The notes beneath the pieces are model-generated. The model had not been told where the DNA came from, did no database searches, and saw only the letters and a list, made by a program, of their open reading frames with translations. Of a DNA stretch of 64,000 nt, positions 43,918-52,106 are shown one piece after another. The translations under genes were made by a program, and so were the position numbers. Source of the DNA: Streptomyces sp. NBC_00670 (GTDB lineage: Bacteria; Actinomycetota; Actinomycetes; Streptomycetales; Streptomycetaceae); NCBI RefSeq assembly GCF_036226765.1, contig NZ_CP109017.1, forward strand, positions 2,433,501-2,497,500. Reading direction: 5' to 3'. Within the stretch, counting starts at the first letter, position 1, and the number at the start of each line of letters is the position of its first letter.

Positions 43918-46169
43918 GCCGTCCTCCCGCGTCCGCCGCGGCGGCCCCGGCCGGAGCGGCGCCGTGTCTGTCGGTTGCCGGTGGTGGGTGACGGGGTGGT
44001 CGCCACCGGCGTCTCAGAGGCGCCGCCCTGGGGGGCCTCCTCGTTGGCCTGGTCCGCCTTGGGGTCGTACTTCTGGACCTTGGGGGCCTTGATCGTGCCG
44101 TCGGACTGGATCTTGGGCAGGCTCTTCTGCGGGGTGGGCAGCAGCGCCTTGCTCTTGTCGATCTTGCCGTCCTCGGAGACGCCGTACAGGGAGTTGTAGA
44201 TCTTGCGCACGGCCTCACCGGAGGCGCCGGAGCCCGTACCGGCCTGCGAGATCGTCATGATGACCGTGTAGTCCTTGCTGTACGTGGCCAGCCAGGAGGT
44301 GGTCTGCTTGCCGTAGACCTCGGCGGTACCGGTCTTGGCGTGCAGCGGGATCTTGTCCTGCGGCCAGCCCTGGAACTTCCAGGCGGCGGTGCCGCGGGTG
44401 GCCACACCGGCGAGCGCCTCGTCCATCTTGGCGATGGTGGCCTTGTTCACGGGCAGTTTGCCCGAGGCCTGCGGCTTGATCTCGGTGACCTGCTTGCCGT
44501 CGGCGCTGACGATCGCCTTGCCGATGGTCGGGGTGTACATGGTGCCGCCGTTGGCGAGCGCCCCGTAGATCACGGCCTCCTGGATCGGGGTGAGCAGGGT
44601 GTCGCCCTGGCCGATGGAGTAGTTGATCGAGTCGCCCTCGCGCATCTTGTTGCCCTCGAGGCAGTTCTCGTACGCGATCTTCTGGACGTAGGTGCCGTCC
44701 TTCTTGCCGGACTTGCACCAGGCGTCCTTGTTGGCCTCCCAGTACTTCTGCTTCCACTCGCGGTCGGGGACCCGGCCGGTGACCTCGTTGGGGAGGTCGA
44801 TGCCGGTCTTCTTGCCGAGACCGAACTGGTGGGCGGCCTTGTAGAAGTAGTCCTTGGGCTCACCCTTCTTCGGGTTGATGCCGCCGTCCTTCTTCCACTC
44901 CCGGTCGGCGAGGCCGTAGAAGACGGTGTCGCAGGAGACCTCCAGGGCGCGGCCGAGCGTGATGTCGCCGAAGTTCTCGCCCTCGAAGTTCTTGAAGACC
45001 TGGTTGCCGACGGTGTAGGAGCTGGTGCAGGGGTAGTCGCCGTCGAAGTCGTAGCCGGCCTCGACCGCGGCGGCGGTGGAGACCACCTTGAAGGTGGAGC
45101 CGGGGGCCGACTGGCCCTGGGTGGCCCGGTTGAGCAGCGGGTAGTTGGAGTCCTTGCCGGTGAGGTTCTTGTAGTCCTTGGCGGAGATGCCGCCGACCCA
45201 CACGTTGGGGTCGTAGTTCGGCGCGGAGGCCATGGCGACGACGCGGCCGGTCTTGGCCTCCATGACGACGACGGCGCCGGAGTCCGCCTTGTAGTTCTCG
45301 CCGGTGATCTTGTCGAACTGTTTGCGGGCGGTCTTCATCGCCGCGTCCAGTTCGTACTCGGCGACCCGCTGCACCCGGGCGTCGATGCTGGTGACCAGGT
45401 TGGAGCCGGGCTGGGCCTTGTCGGACTGGGCCTTGCCGATGACGCGGCCGAGGTTGTCGACCTCGTAGCGGGTGACGCCGGCCTTACCGCGCAGCTGCTT
45501 GTCGTACTGGCGCTCGAGACCGGAGCGGCCGACCTGGTCGGAGCGGAGGTAGGGCGAGTCGGTGTCCTGGGCCTTGGTGATCTCGTCGTCGGTGACCGGG
45601 GAGAGGTAGCCGAGCACCTGCGCGGTGTTGGCCCCGCCGGGGGCGGCGTAGCGGCGTACGGCCTCGGGCTCGGCGGTGATGCCGGGGAAGTCCTCGGCGC
45701 GCTCGCGGATCTGCAGGGCCTGTTTGGCGGTGGCCTCGTCGGTGATGGGGATGGGCTGGTACGGCGAACCGTTCCAGCAGGGCTGCGGCGTCTTGGCGTC
45801 GCACAGCCGGACCTTCTCCATGACCTCCTGCGGCTTCATGCCGAGGACGCCGGCGAGCTTGGTGAGGACCGCCTTGCCGTCGTCCTTCATCTTCATCAGG
45901 TCGGTGCGGGAGGCGGAGACCACCAGGCGGGTCTCGTTGTCGGCGAGGGCCACACCGCGGGCGTCCAGGATGGAGCCGCGCACGGCCGGCTGGACGACCT
46001 GCTGGACGTGGTTGCCGGACGCCTCCTTGGCGTAGGCGGCGCCCTCGCGGATCTGGAGGTACCACAGCCGGCCGCCGAGGGTGCCGAGCAGGGAGAGGAC
46101 GAGGATCTGGATGACGACGAGCCGGATCTGGACGCGTGGGGTCCGTCCGGTCTCGGGGATGTTGGTCAC
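43914..46169 (-). CDS. mrdA: Penicillin-binding protein 2 (class B transpeptidase)
   Basis: 751 aa. An N-terminal anchor (VVIQILVLSLLGTLGGRLWYLQ), a PBP dimer domain, and a transpeptidase domain with SAPGSTFKV (SxxK), EVSCDTVF (SxD, as in elongation-type PBP2) and HAKTGTAEV (KTG). The C-terminal tail is disordered and basic. It cross-links side-wall and spore-wall peptidoglycan with RodA and MreBCD. The stop overlaps the rodA start by 4 bp. A 143-bp spacer with short tandem repeats separates it from mreD. Confidence 0.96.
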   Translation of the reverse strand: MTNIPETGRTPRVQIRLVVIQILVLSLLGTLGGRLWYLQIREGAAYAKEASGNHVQQVVQPAVRGSILDARGVALADNETRLVVSASRTDLMKMKDDGKAVLTKLAGVLGMKPQEVMEKVRLCDAKTPQPCWNGSPYQPIPITDEATAKQALQIRERAEDFPGITAEPEAVRRYAAPGGANTAQVLGYLSPVTDDEITKAQDTDSPYLRSDQVGRSGLERQYDKQLRGKAGVTRYEVDNLGRVIGKAQSDKAQPGSNLVTSIDARVQRVAEYELDAAMKTARKQFDKITGENYKADSGAVVVMEAKTGRVVAMASAPNYDPNVWVGGISAKDYKNLTGKDSNYPLLNRATQGQSAPGSTFKVVSTAAAVEAGYDFDGDYPCTSSYTVGNQVFKNFEGENFGDITLGRALEVSCDTVFYGLADREWKKDGGINPKKGEPKDYFYKAAHQFGLGKKTGIDLPNEVTGRVPDREWKQKYWEANKDAWCKSGKKDGTYVQKIAYENCLEGNKMREGDSINYSIGQGDTLLTPIQEAVIYGALANGGTMYTPTIGKAIVSADGKQVTEIKPQASGKLPVNKATIAKMDEALAGVATRGTAAWKFQGWPQDKIPLHAKTGTAEVYGKQTTSWLATYSKDYTVIMTISQAGTGSGASGEAVRKIYNSLYGVSEDGKIDKSKALLPTPQKSLPKIQSDGTIKAPKVQKYDPKADQANEEAPQGGASETPVATTPSPTTGNRQTRRRSGRGRRGGRGRTA

Positions 46170-46190
46170 TGGTGCTGCCGCCCCCTCTCA

Positions 46191-46230
46191 GTGCGTGTGC
46201 GAGCAGTGCGTGTACGAGCAGTGCGGGTAC
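46191..46230. repeat. 15-bp tandem repeat in the mreD-PBP2 spacer
   Basis: GTGCGTGTGCGAGCA, GTGCGTGTACGAGCA and a partial third copy. Further degenerate GTGCGxxxxTACGAG words continue to about 46275. The spacer is unusually long for an otherwise compact operon. Confidence 0.7.
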
Positions 46231-46312
46231 TGGCGATGTGCGGACGACCCGCGCGTGTACGAGTCGTACCGTGCGGACCTGTGCGGCCCGGCGACGGCCG
46301 GGTGACGTGGGT

Positions 46313-46984
46313 TCACAGCCGCTTGACCCCCTTGATGCGCCCCGCGCGGGCCACCCGGGCCTTGGCCGCGCGGGCCTTGAGGCCGCCGCGCTGGCTGCCG
46401 ATGCGCAGCCCGGTGCCGGAGGAGAGCCAGCCGGAGGAGACGTCGGCGGCCTTGGTGTTCGAACCGGTCTCGGCGAGCGGGTCGTTGTCGGCGCGGCGGG
46501 CCAGGGCCATCAGCCCGGGGACCACGAAGGGCGCGAGCAGCAGGTCGTAGACGGCGGCGCTGAGCAGCAGGCTCGGCAGGCCCACATGGCGGGCGGCGGT
46601 GTCGCCGACGAGGGCGCCGACGCCCGCGTAGAGCAGCGTGGAGCCGACCGCGGCGACGACGACCACGGCCATGGGCCCGGTGGCGGACTTCAGACGGCCG
46701 TTGTCGGGTCTGGCGAGCCCGGCGAGGTAGCCGACGACGCACAGCACGAGCGCGTACCGCCCGGCCGCGTGGTCGGCCGGCGGCGCGAGGTCGGAGAGCA
46801 GCCCGGCGCCGAAGCCGACGAGGGCGCCGCCGACGTGGCCGTAGACCAGGGCGAGGGCGAGGACGGTGAGCAGGACGAGGTCGGGTACGGCGCCGGGCAG
46901 GTGGAGGCGGGCGAGGACGCTCACCTGGATCACCAGGGCGACGACCACGAGGGCGACGGAGAGCAGCGTCCGGTTGAGGCGCAT
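46313..46984 (-). CDS. mreD: Rod-shape/spore-wall protein MreD
   Basis: 223 aa with five or six membrane helices (LLSVALVVVALVIQVSVLARL at the start; YALVLCVVGYLAGLARP; PFVVPGLMALARR) and a basic C-terminal tail longer than in E. coli. MreD sits in the elongasome with MreC and RodA. It lies 12 bp downstream of mreC. Confidence 0.93.
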   Translation of the reverse strand: MRLNRTLLSVALVVVALVIQVSVLARLHLPGAVPDLVLLTVLALALVYGHVGGALVGFGAGLLSDLAPPADHAAGRYALVLCVVGYLAGLARPDNGRLKSATGPMAVVVVAAVGSTLLYAGVGALVGDTAARHVGLPSLLLSAAVYDLLLAPFVVPGLMALARRADNDPLAETGSNTKAADVSSGWLSSGTGLRIGSQRGGLKARAAKARVARAGRIKGVKRL

Positions 46985-46996
46985 CGGGTTCGGCTC

Positions 46997-47992
46997 CTAC
47001 GGGGTGGGCTGCGCACCGGCGGTGGCGTCGGCGCCGGTGTTGTCGTCGGTGGTGTCGTCGGCGTTGTCGCCCGCGGGCGCGTTGCCCGAGGGCGTCACGG
47101 TGACGGTGACGGTCGGGGTGGGCTTCGGCTTGGACTTCGGCGGCAGCACGGTGTCGCGCGGGTCCTTCGTGGGCGCCTCGACGACGACGCCGACGATGTC
47201 GAGCTTGGTGAAGGAGACGAAGGGCTCGACGTAGACGGTGCGGGTCAGGTCGCCGCCGGAGGGGTCGACGCGGAGGACCTTGCCGACGGGGACGCCGGGC
47301 ACGAACGGCTTGTCGGCCTGGGAGCCGAAGGTGATGAGCCGGTCGCCCTTCTTCACGTCCGCCTTGGCGTTGAGGAGCTGGACGCGGAAGGGGCGGTCGC
47401 CCTGGCCGGAGGCGAAGCCGAGTTCGTCGCTGCCCTCCATACGGGTGCCGACGGTGAAGTCGGGGTCGTTGGCGAGCAGCACGGTGGCGGAGTGCGGGCC
47501 GACGGTGGTGACGCGGCCGACGAGTCCGGAGCCGTTGAGGACGGTCATGTCGCGCTTGACGCCGTCGTCGGCGCCGATGTCGATGGTGACGGTCCAGGAG
47601 AAGCCCTGGGCCGCTCCTATGGCGATGACCTGGGCGCCCTTGATGCCGTACTGGCCCTCGCCGGCGATGCGCAGCATCTTGTCGAGCTGGGCGAGCCGGC
47701 TGCGGTTGCGGGCGTCGCTGCCGAGCTTCGCCTTCAACGCGGCGTTGTCGCGCTCGAGTTCGGCGATGCGGTCGTGCCGGTCGCCGGAGTCGCGGACCGC
47801 GGCGATCGCGTTGCCGACGGGGTCGACGGCGGTCGACACCCCGTTCTCGATCGGCCCGAACACCGTGGCGGCGGCCTGCCGGGCGCCGTCGACCGGGGAG
47901 TCCTCACCGCCCCGGATGTCCACCGTGATCAGTGCGAACGCGATGGCGATCAGCAGCACCAGGAGCAGCCGGCTCTCCTTTGTGTCCCTCAC
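46997..47992 (-). CDS. mreC: Rod-shape/spore-wall protein MreC
   Basis: 331 aa. N-terminal membrane anchor (LLLVLLIAIAFALITVDI), a coiled coil (RIAELERDNAALKAKLG) and the two-lobed beta domain (VIAIGAAQGFSWTVTIDIGADDGVKRDMTVLN, GLVGRVTTVGPHSATVLLANDPDFTVG). The Thr/Asp-rich tail (about 50 residues) is an actinobacterial addition and a candidate phosphorylation region. In S. coelicolor it works with MreB and PBP2 in spore-wall synthesis. Confidence 0.96.
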   Translation of the reverse strand: MRDTKESRLLLVLLIAIAFALITVDIRGGEDSPVDGARQAAATVFGPIENGVSTAVDPVGNAIAAVRDSGDRHDRIAELERDNAALKAKLGSDARNRSRLAQLDKMLRIAGEGQYGIKGAQVIAIGAAQGFSWTVTIDIGADDGVKRDMTVLNGSGLVGRVTTVGPHSATVLLANDPDFTVGTRMEGSDELGFASGQGDRPFRVQLLNAKADVKKGDRLITFGSQADKPFVPGVPVGKVLRVDPSGGDLTRTVYVEPFVSFTKLDIVGVVVEAPTKDPRDTVLPPKSKPKPTPTVTVTVTPSGNAPAGDNADDTTDDNTGADATAGAQPTP

Positions 47993-48119
47993 GTGCGGCG
48001 GCCGTGCCTTCCTCGTCGGAATGGGAGGTGGGGTGGGGTGGAACGGAGGTGGGGGTTGCGCGCGGGCAATGCGTGCATTGCGGGTGTTGTGGGGGAGCTT
48101 ATGCCTCGCTAGCAGCGAT

Positions 48120-48153
48120 CCGCCGTACGAGAGGGGTGCTTCTCGTACGGCGG
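48120..48153 (-). terminator. Hairpin between mreB and mreC
   Basis: Perfect 13-bp arms (CCGCCGTACGAGA / TCTCGTACGGCGG), 8-nt loop, 16 bp after the mreB stop. It would partly uncouple mreB from mreCD-PBP2-rodA transcription, implying a separate promoter for the distal genes. Confidence 0.75.
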
Positions 48154-48168
48154 AATCGAAGCGTTACG

Positions 48169-49200
48169 TCATCTGCGCGGCTGGGCGTCGAGGACCTGCT
48201 GGAGGGCCTCGAACTCCTCGACGCACTTTCCGGAACCGAGGGCGACGCTGTCCAGCGGGTCCTCGGCGATGTGGATCGGCATGCCCGTCTCGCGGCGCAG
48301 CCGTTCGTCGAGGCCGCGCAGCAGGGCGCCGCCGCCGGTGAGGACGATCCCGCGGTCCATGATGTCGCCGGAGAGTTCCGGCGGGCACTTGTCGAGGGTC
48401 GTCTTGACCGCGTCGACGATGGCGTTGACCGGTTCCTCGATGGCCTTGCGCACCTCGGCCGCGGAGATGACCACGGTCTTGGGCAGGCCGGAGACCAGGT
48501 CGCGGCCACGGATCTCGGTGTGCTCGTCGGAGTCGAGGTCGTACGCCGAACCGATCGTGATCTTGATCTGTTCCGCCGTCCGCTCGCCGAGGAGGAGCGA
48601 GTACTCCTTCTTGACGTGCTGGATGATCGCGTTGTCCAGTTCGTCACCCGCGACGCGGATGGACTGGGCGGTGACGATGCCGCCGAGCGAGATGACCGCG
48701 ACCTCCGTGGTGCCGCCGCCGATGTCCACCACCATGTTGCCCGTGGCCTCGTGGACCGGCAGGCCGGAGCCGATGGCGGCCGCCATGGGCTCCTCGATGA
48801 TGTGCACCTGGCGGGCGCCGGCCTGCGAGGAGGCCTCGATGACCGCGCGGCGCTCGACCCCGGTGATCCCGGAGGGCACGCAGACGACGACGCGCGGACG
48901 GGCGAGGTAGCGCCGCTTGTGGATCTTCAGAATGAAGTAGCGGAGCATGCGCTCGGTGATCTCGAAGTCGGCGATCACGCCGTCCTTCAGCGGACGCACG
49001 GCGACGATGTTGCCCGGCGTGCGCCCGATCATCTTCTTGGCTTCGGCACCGACCGCGAGGATGCCACCGGTGTTGGTGTTGATCGCGACGACGGACGGTT
49101 CGTTGAGTACGATTCCGCGACCCCTGACGTACACCAGCGTGTTGGCGGTCCCGAGGTCGACAGCCATGTCACGGCCGATGAACGACATTGAGTTCCCCAT
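48169..49200 (-). CDS. mreB: Actin-like cytoskeletal protein MreB
   Basis: 343 aa. [19 protein letters not shown] (phosphate 1), [20 protein letters not shown] (phosphate 2) and [18 protein letters not shown] (adenosine motif) are intact, so the protein should bind ATP and polymerise. In Streptomyces it acts mainly in sporulation and spore-wall assembly. The start MGNSM is taken at 49200; a second in-frame ATG 12 bp downstream is possible. Confidence 0.96.
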   Translation of the reverse strand: MGNSMSFIGRDMAVDLGTANTLVYVRGRGIVLNEPSVVAINTNTGGILAVGAEAKKMIGRTPGNIVAVRPLKDGVIADFEITERMLRYFILKIHKRRYLARPRVVVCVPSGITGVERRAVIEASSQAGARQVHIIEEPMAAAIGSGLPVHEATGNMVVDIGGGTTEVAVISLGGIVTAQSIRVAGDELDNAIIQHVKKEYSLLLGERTAEQIKITIGSAYDLDSDEHTEIRGRDLVSGLPKTVVISAAEVRKAIEEPVNAIVDAVKTTLDKCPPELSGDIMDRGIVLTGGGALLRGLDERLRRETGMPIHIAEDPLDSVALGSGKCVEEFEALQQVLDAQPRR

Positions 49201-49514
49201 CAGGATTCGTCTGGCCTTCCCAAGTGAAGCGTGTGAGGGCTCGTGTTGGGGCGGCGAAGTGGGTGCGGTGACGTGAAGGCTTACATCGTAGTCTCGCCTG
49301 CACGAACACCGTGCGAGGGTCTCCGCCATTGTCAGCAGATCACGCGCCGCCCCGCTTGTGGAGAGGGGCGTTCGGGGGTGCGCGTTCCCCCGATCGGCAC
49401 GCATATGCGGACGGACGGCCACTTCCGGGGCGGCCGCCCCGCGTCCTTGGGCCGTTCGGCTGACGTGGCGTCAGGCGCGGTGTCGTACGGCGAGTCGGGC
49501 CGCGGGCCGGTGGG
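49201..49514. promoter_or_regulatory. mreB upstream region (no gene)
   Basis: 314 bp between ndk and mreB. On the minus strand TACGAT (49285-49290), about 85 nt before mreB, could be a -10; I see no consensus -35. The rest is GC-rich without clear repeats or an ORF I would support. Confidence 0.35.
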
Positions 49515-49928
49515 TCAGAAGCGGCCGGGGAAGAAGATCTTCAGCTCGCGCTCGGCGGAGTCCTCCGAGTCCGAGGCGTGGATCAGGTTCTCGCGGACGA
49601 TGACGCCGTAGTCGCCGCGGATGGAGCCGGGGGCGGCGGCGATCGGGTCGGTGGGGCCGGCCAGCGCCCGGACCCCCTCGATGACCCGCTCGCCCTCGAC
49701 GACCAGGGCGACGACGGGACCGGAGGCCATGAACTCGACGAGGGGCTCGTAGAACGGCTTGCCCTTGTGCTCGCCGTAGTGCTGCTCCAGCGTCTCCTGG
49801 TCCAGGGTGCGCAGTTCCAGCGCGGTGATGCTCCAGCCGGCCTTGCGCTCGATACGGCTGATGATCTCGCCGGTCAGCCCGCGACGGACGGCGTCGGGCT
49901 TGAGGAGGACAAGGGTGCGCTGGCTCAC
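49515..49928 (-). CDS. ndk: Nucleoside diphosphate kinase
   Basis: 137 aa. Balances NTP pools. RTLVLLKPDAVRRGLTGEIISRIE is the N-terminal signature. Near the C-terminus, RENLIHASDSEDSAERELKIFF contains the active-site His in the NxxHxSD motif. AAGGAG precedes the GTG start. Confidence 0.98.
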   Translation of the reverse strand: MSQRTLVLLKPDAVRRGLTGEIISRIERKAGWSITALELRTLDQETLEQHYGEHKGKPFYEPLVEFMASGPVVALVVEGERVIEGVRALAGPTDPIAAAPGSIRGDYGVIVRENLIHASDSEDSAERELKIFFPGRF

Positions 49929-49992
49929 GGGGGTACTCCTTGGGAACTGGTGAGTGAGTGGTCAGAGGGTACAGGGCCCCTCCGGGAAAGGA

Positions 49993-50379
49993 TCACGCAG
50001 TACCGAGGTCTCCCGGGCCGGAGCCCTGGCTCTGCCCGCCCTGCTCCGCGTGCAGGGCCGCGAAGCGGGCCTTCGCCTCGTCGATCTTGCGGCCGTAGTG
50101 CACCGAGGCCCACCACAGGGCGGTGAACACCGCGCCCATGAAGAACATCGTGGGGACGAAGAACCCGGAGGCGATCAGCGCGAGCTGCAGCGCCCAGCCG
50201 AGCTGGACGCCGCCGGGCCGGGTGAGCACCCCGCACAGCAGCAGGCACAGCACCATGGCGATGCCGCTGACCGTCCAGACCGTCCCCACGGACAGGCCGG
50301 GGTCCTTCATCGCGACGAGTCCGGCGAAGCCGATCACGAAGAACTCGCCCAGCAGGGTCGAGGAACACAGCATGCGCAC
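49993..50379 (-). CDS. DUF4233 membrane protein
   Basis: 128 aa, four predicted membrane helices (LLGEFFVIGFAGLVAMKD, TVSGIAMVLCLLLCGVL, GWALQLALIASGFF, MFFMGAVFTALWWASVHYG) and a short charged tail. It matches the small DUF4233 proteins encoded next to folC throughout actinobacteria; the role is unknown. It begins 5 bp after the folC stop, so it is in the folC operon. Confidence 0.88.
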   Translation of the reverse strand: MRMLCSSTLLGEFFVIGFAGLVAMKDPGLSVGTVWTVSGIAMVLCLLLCGVLTRPGGVQLGWALQLALIASGFFVPTMFFMGAVFTALWWASVHYGRKIDEAKARFAALHAEQGGQSQGSGPGDLGTA

Positions 50380-50384
50380 GGCGG

Positions 50385-51902
50385 TCAGCCCCTCTTCAGC
50401 AGCAGTCGGGCCTCGCCGACGGTGTACACGGACCCGGTGACGAGGACACCGCCGCCGGCGAACTCGCCCTCCTCCTCGGCGAGCGTGATCGCCGCCTCCA
50501 GGGCGTCCGGCAGGCTCGGCTCCACCTGGACCCGGTCCTCGCCGAAGACCTCGACCGCGAGGGCGGCGAGCGCGTCGGCGTCCATCGCGCGGTGGGTGGA
50601 GTTCTGCGTGACCACGACCTCCGCGAAGATCGGCTCGAACGCCTCCAGCACCCCGCGTACGTCCTTGTCGCCGCTGGTGCCGACCACGCCGATGAGCCGG
50701 CTGAAGTCGAACGCCTCGCCCACCGCCTCGGCGGTGACCCGGGCGCCGGCCGGGTTGTGGGCGGCGTCGAGCACGACCGTCGGGGAGCGGCGGACGACCT
50801 CCATGCGGCCCGGCGAGGAGACCGCGGCGAACGCCTTGCGGACGGTGTCGAGGTCCAGCGGCTCGGGGCGCTGGGCGCCGACGCCGAAGAAGGCCTCGAC
50901 GGCGGCGAGCGCCACGGAGGCGTTGTGCGCCTGGTGGGCGCCGTGCAGCGGGAGGTACACCTCGCCGTACTCGCCGCCCAGCCCGCGCAGGGTGATCAGC
51001 TGTCCGCCGACGGCGACCTGCCGCGCGACGACGCCGAACTCCAGCCCCTCGCGGGCCACGGTCGCATCCGCCTCGACGGACTTCCGCAGCAGCACCTGGG
51101 CCGCGTCCACCGGCTGCTGGGCCATGATGACCGAGGCGTCCTGCTTGATGATCCCGGACTTCTCCCCCGCGATCTCGCCGGGCGTGGAACCGAGGCGGTC
51201 GGTGTGGTCCAGGTCGATGGGGGTGACGACGGCGACGTCGCCGTCGATGACGTTGGTGGCGTCCCAGGTGCCGCCCATGCCGACCTCGACGACGGCGACG
51301 TCCACGGGCGCGTCGGCGAAGGCCGCGTACGCCATGCCGGTGAGCACCTCGAAGAACGACAGGCGGTACTCCTGCGCGGTGTCGACCATCTCGACGTACG
51401 GCTTGATGTCCCGGTACGTCTCGACGAAGCGCTCGGCGGAGATCGGCGCCCCGTCCAGGCTGATCCGCTCGGTGATCGACTGCACGTGCGGGCTGGTGTA
51501 GCGGCCGGTGCGCAGCTCGAAGGCGCCGAGGAGGGCCTCGATCATGCGGGCGGTGGTGGTCTTGCCGTTGGTGCCGGTGATGTGGATCGAGGGGTACGAG
51601 CGCTGGGGCTCGCCCAGGACGTCCATCAGCGCGGCGATCCGGGTGACGGAGGGCTCCAGCTTGGTCTCGCCCCAGCGGGTGGCGAGCTCCGCCTCGACCT
51701 CGCGCAGCGCCTTGTCGGCCTCGGGGTCGGCGGGGCGGGCGGGGATGTCGGACTCCGGCGGGCCGCCCTGGGTACGGAGGGTGCGGCTGCCGGCCTCGAT
51801 GACGGCGAGGTCGGGGTCGCGGTCCGTCTCGGCGGCGACGATGTCGTCGAAGTCGCCGTCGAAGTCGTCGGAGGCGTTGTTGTCGGGCGGGAGCTCACTC
51901 AC
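50385..51902 (-). CDS. folC: Folylpolyglutamate synthase / dihydrofolate synthase
   Basis: 505 aa. Adds glutamate to folates. HITGTNGKTTTARMIEALL is the ATP-binding loop. FFEVLTGMAYAAFAD, VEVGMGGTWDATNVID and VLDAAHNPAGA are Mur-ligase-type family blocks. About 60 acidic residues precede the usual start, and the first residues are highly Asp/Glu-rich. The GTG has no Shine-Dalgarno but lies 7 nt after TAGACT, suggesting a leaderless mRNA. Confidence 0.95.
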   Translation of the reverse strand: MSELPPDNNASDDFDGDFDDIVAAETDRDPDLAVIEAGSRTLRTQGGPPESDIPARPADPEADKALREVEAELATRWGETKLEPSVTRIAALMDVLGEPQRSYPSIHITGTNGKTTTARMIEALLGAFELRTGRYTSPHVQSITERISLDGAPISAERFVETYRDIKPYVEMVDTAQEYRLSFFEVLTGMAYAAFADAPVDVAVVEVGMGGTWDATNVIDGDVAVVTPIDLDHTDRLGSTPGEIAGEKSGIIKQDASVIMAQQPVDAAQVLLRKSVEADATVAREGLEFGVVARQVAVGGQLITLRGLGGEYGEVYLPLHGAHQAHNASVALAAVEAFFGVGAQRPEPLDLDTVRKAFAAVSSPGRMEVVRRSPTVVLDAAHNPAGARVTAEAVGEAFDFSRLIGVVGTSGDKDVRGVLEAFEPIFAEVVVTQNSTHRAMDADALAALAVEVFGEDRVQVEPSLPDALEAAITLAEEEGEFAGGGVLVTGSVYTVGEARLLLKRG

Positions 51903-51909
51903 GTCGACC

Positions 51910-51915
51910 AGTCTA
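51910..51915 (-). promoter_or_regulatory. -10 box of folC, leaderless
   Basis: TAGACT on the minus strand, 7 nt before the folC GTG. Confidence 0.5.
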
Positions 51916-52023
51916 CGGAGGGCTCGCCCCTTGGGGGCTGCGCCCCTCGGTCCCCCTTGCTCGGGCGCCTTCCAGCTCGGGGGGTGCGAGTTGTCATGGC
52001 GGGTGCGGGTGCGTAGTGGTTGA

Positions 52024-52045
52024 TCGCGCAGTTCCCCGCGCCCCT
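52024..52045. repeat. Dispersed intergenic core repeat, copy D
   Basis: TCGCGCAGTTCCCCGCGC followed by CCCT, about 60 bp downstream of valS. Same core as the copies at 20129, 28233, 42678, 59297 and 63617. Confidence 0.8.
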
Positions 52046-52106
52046 GAAGGGCGCGCAGCCCCCGGAGCCTTCAAGGCACCGGGCGCTGCGCTTGACCTTC
52101 AGGACC

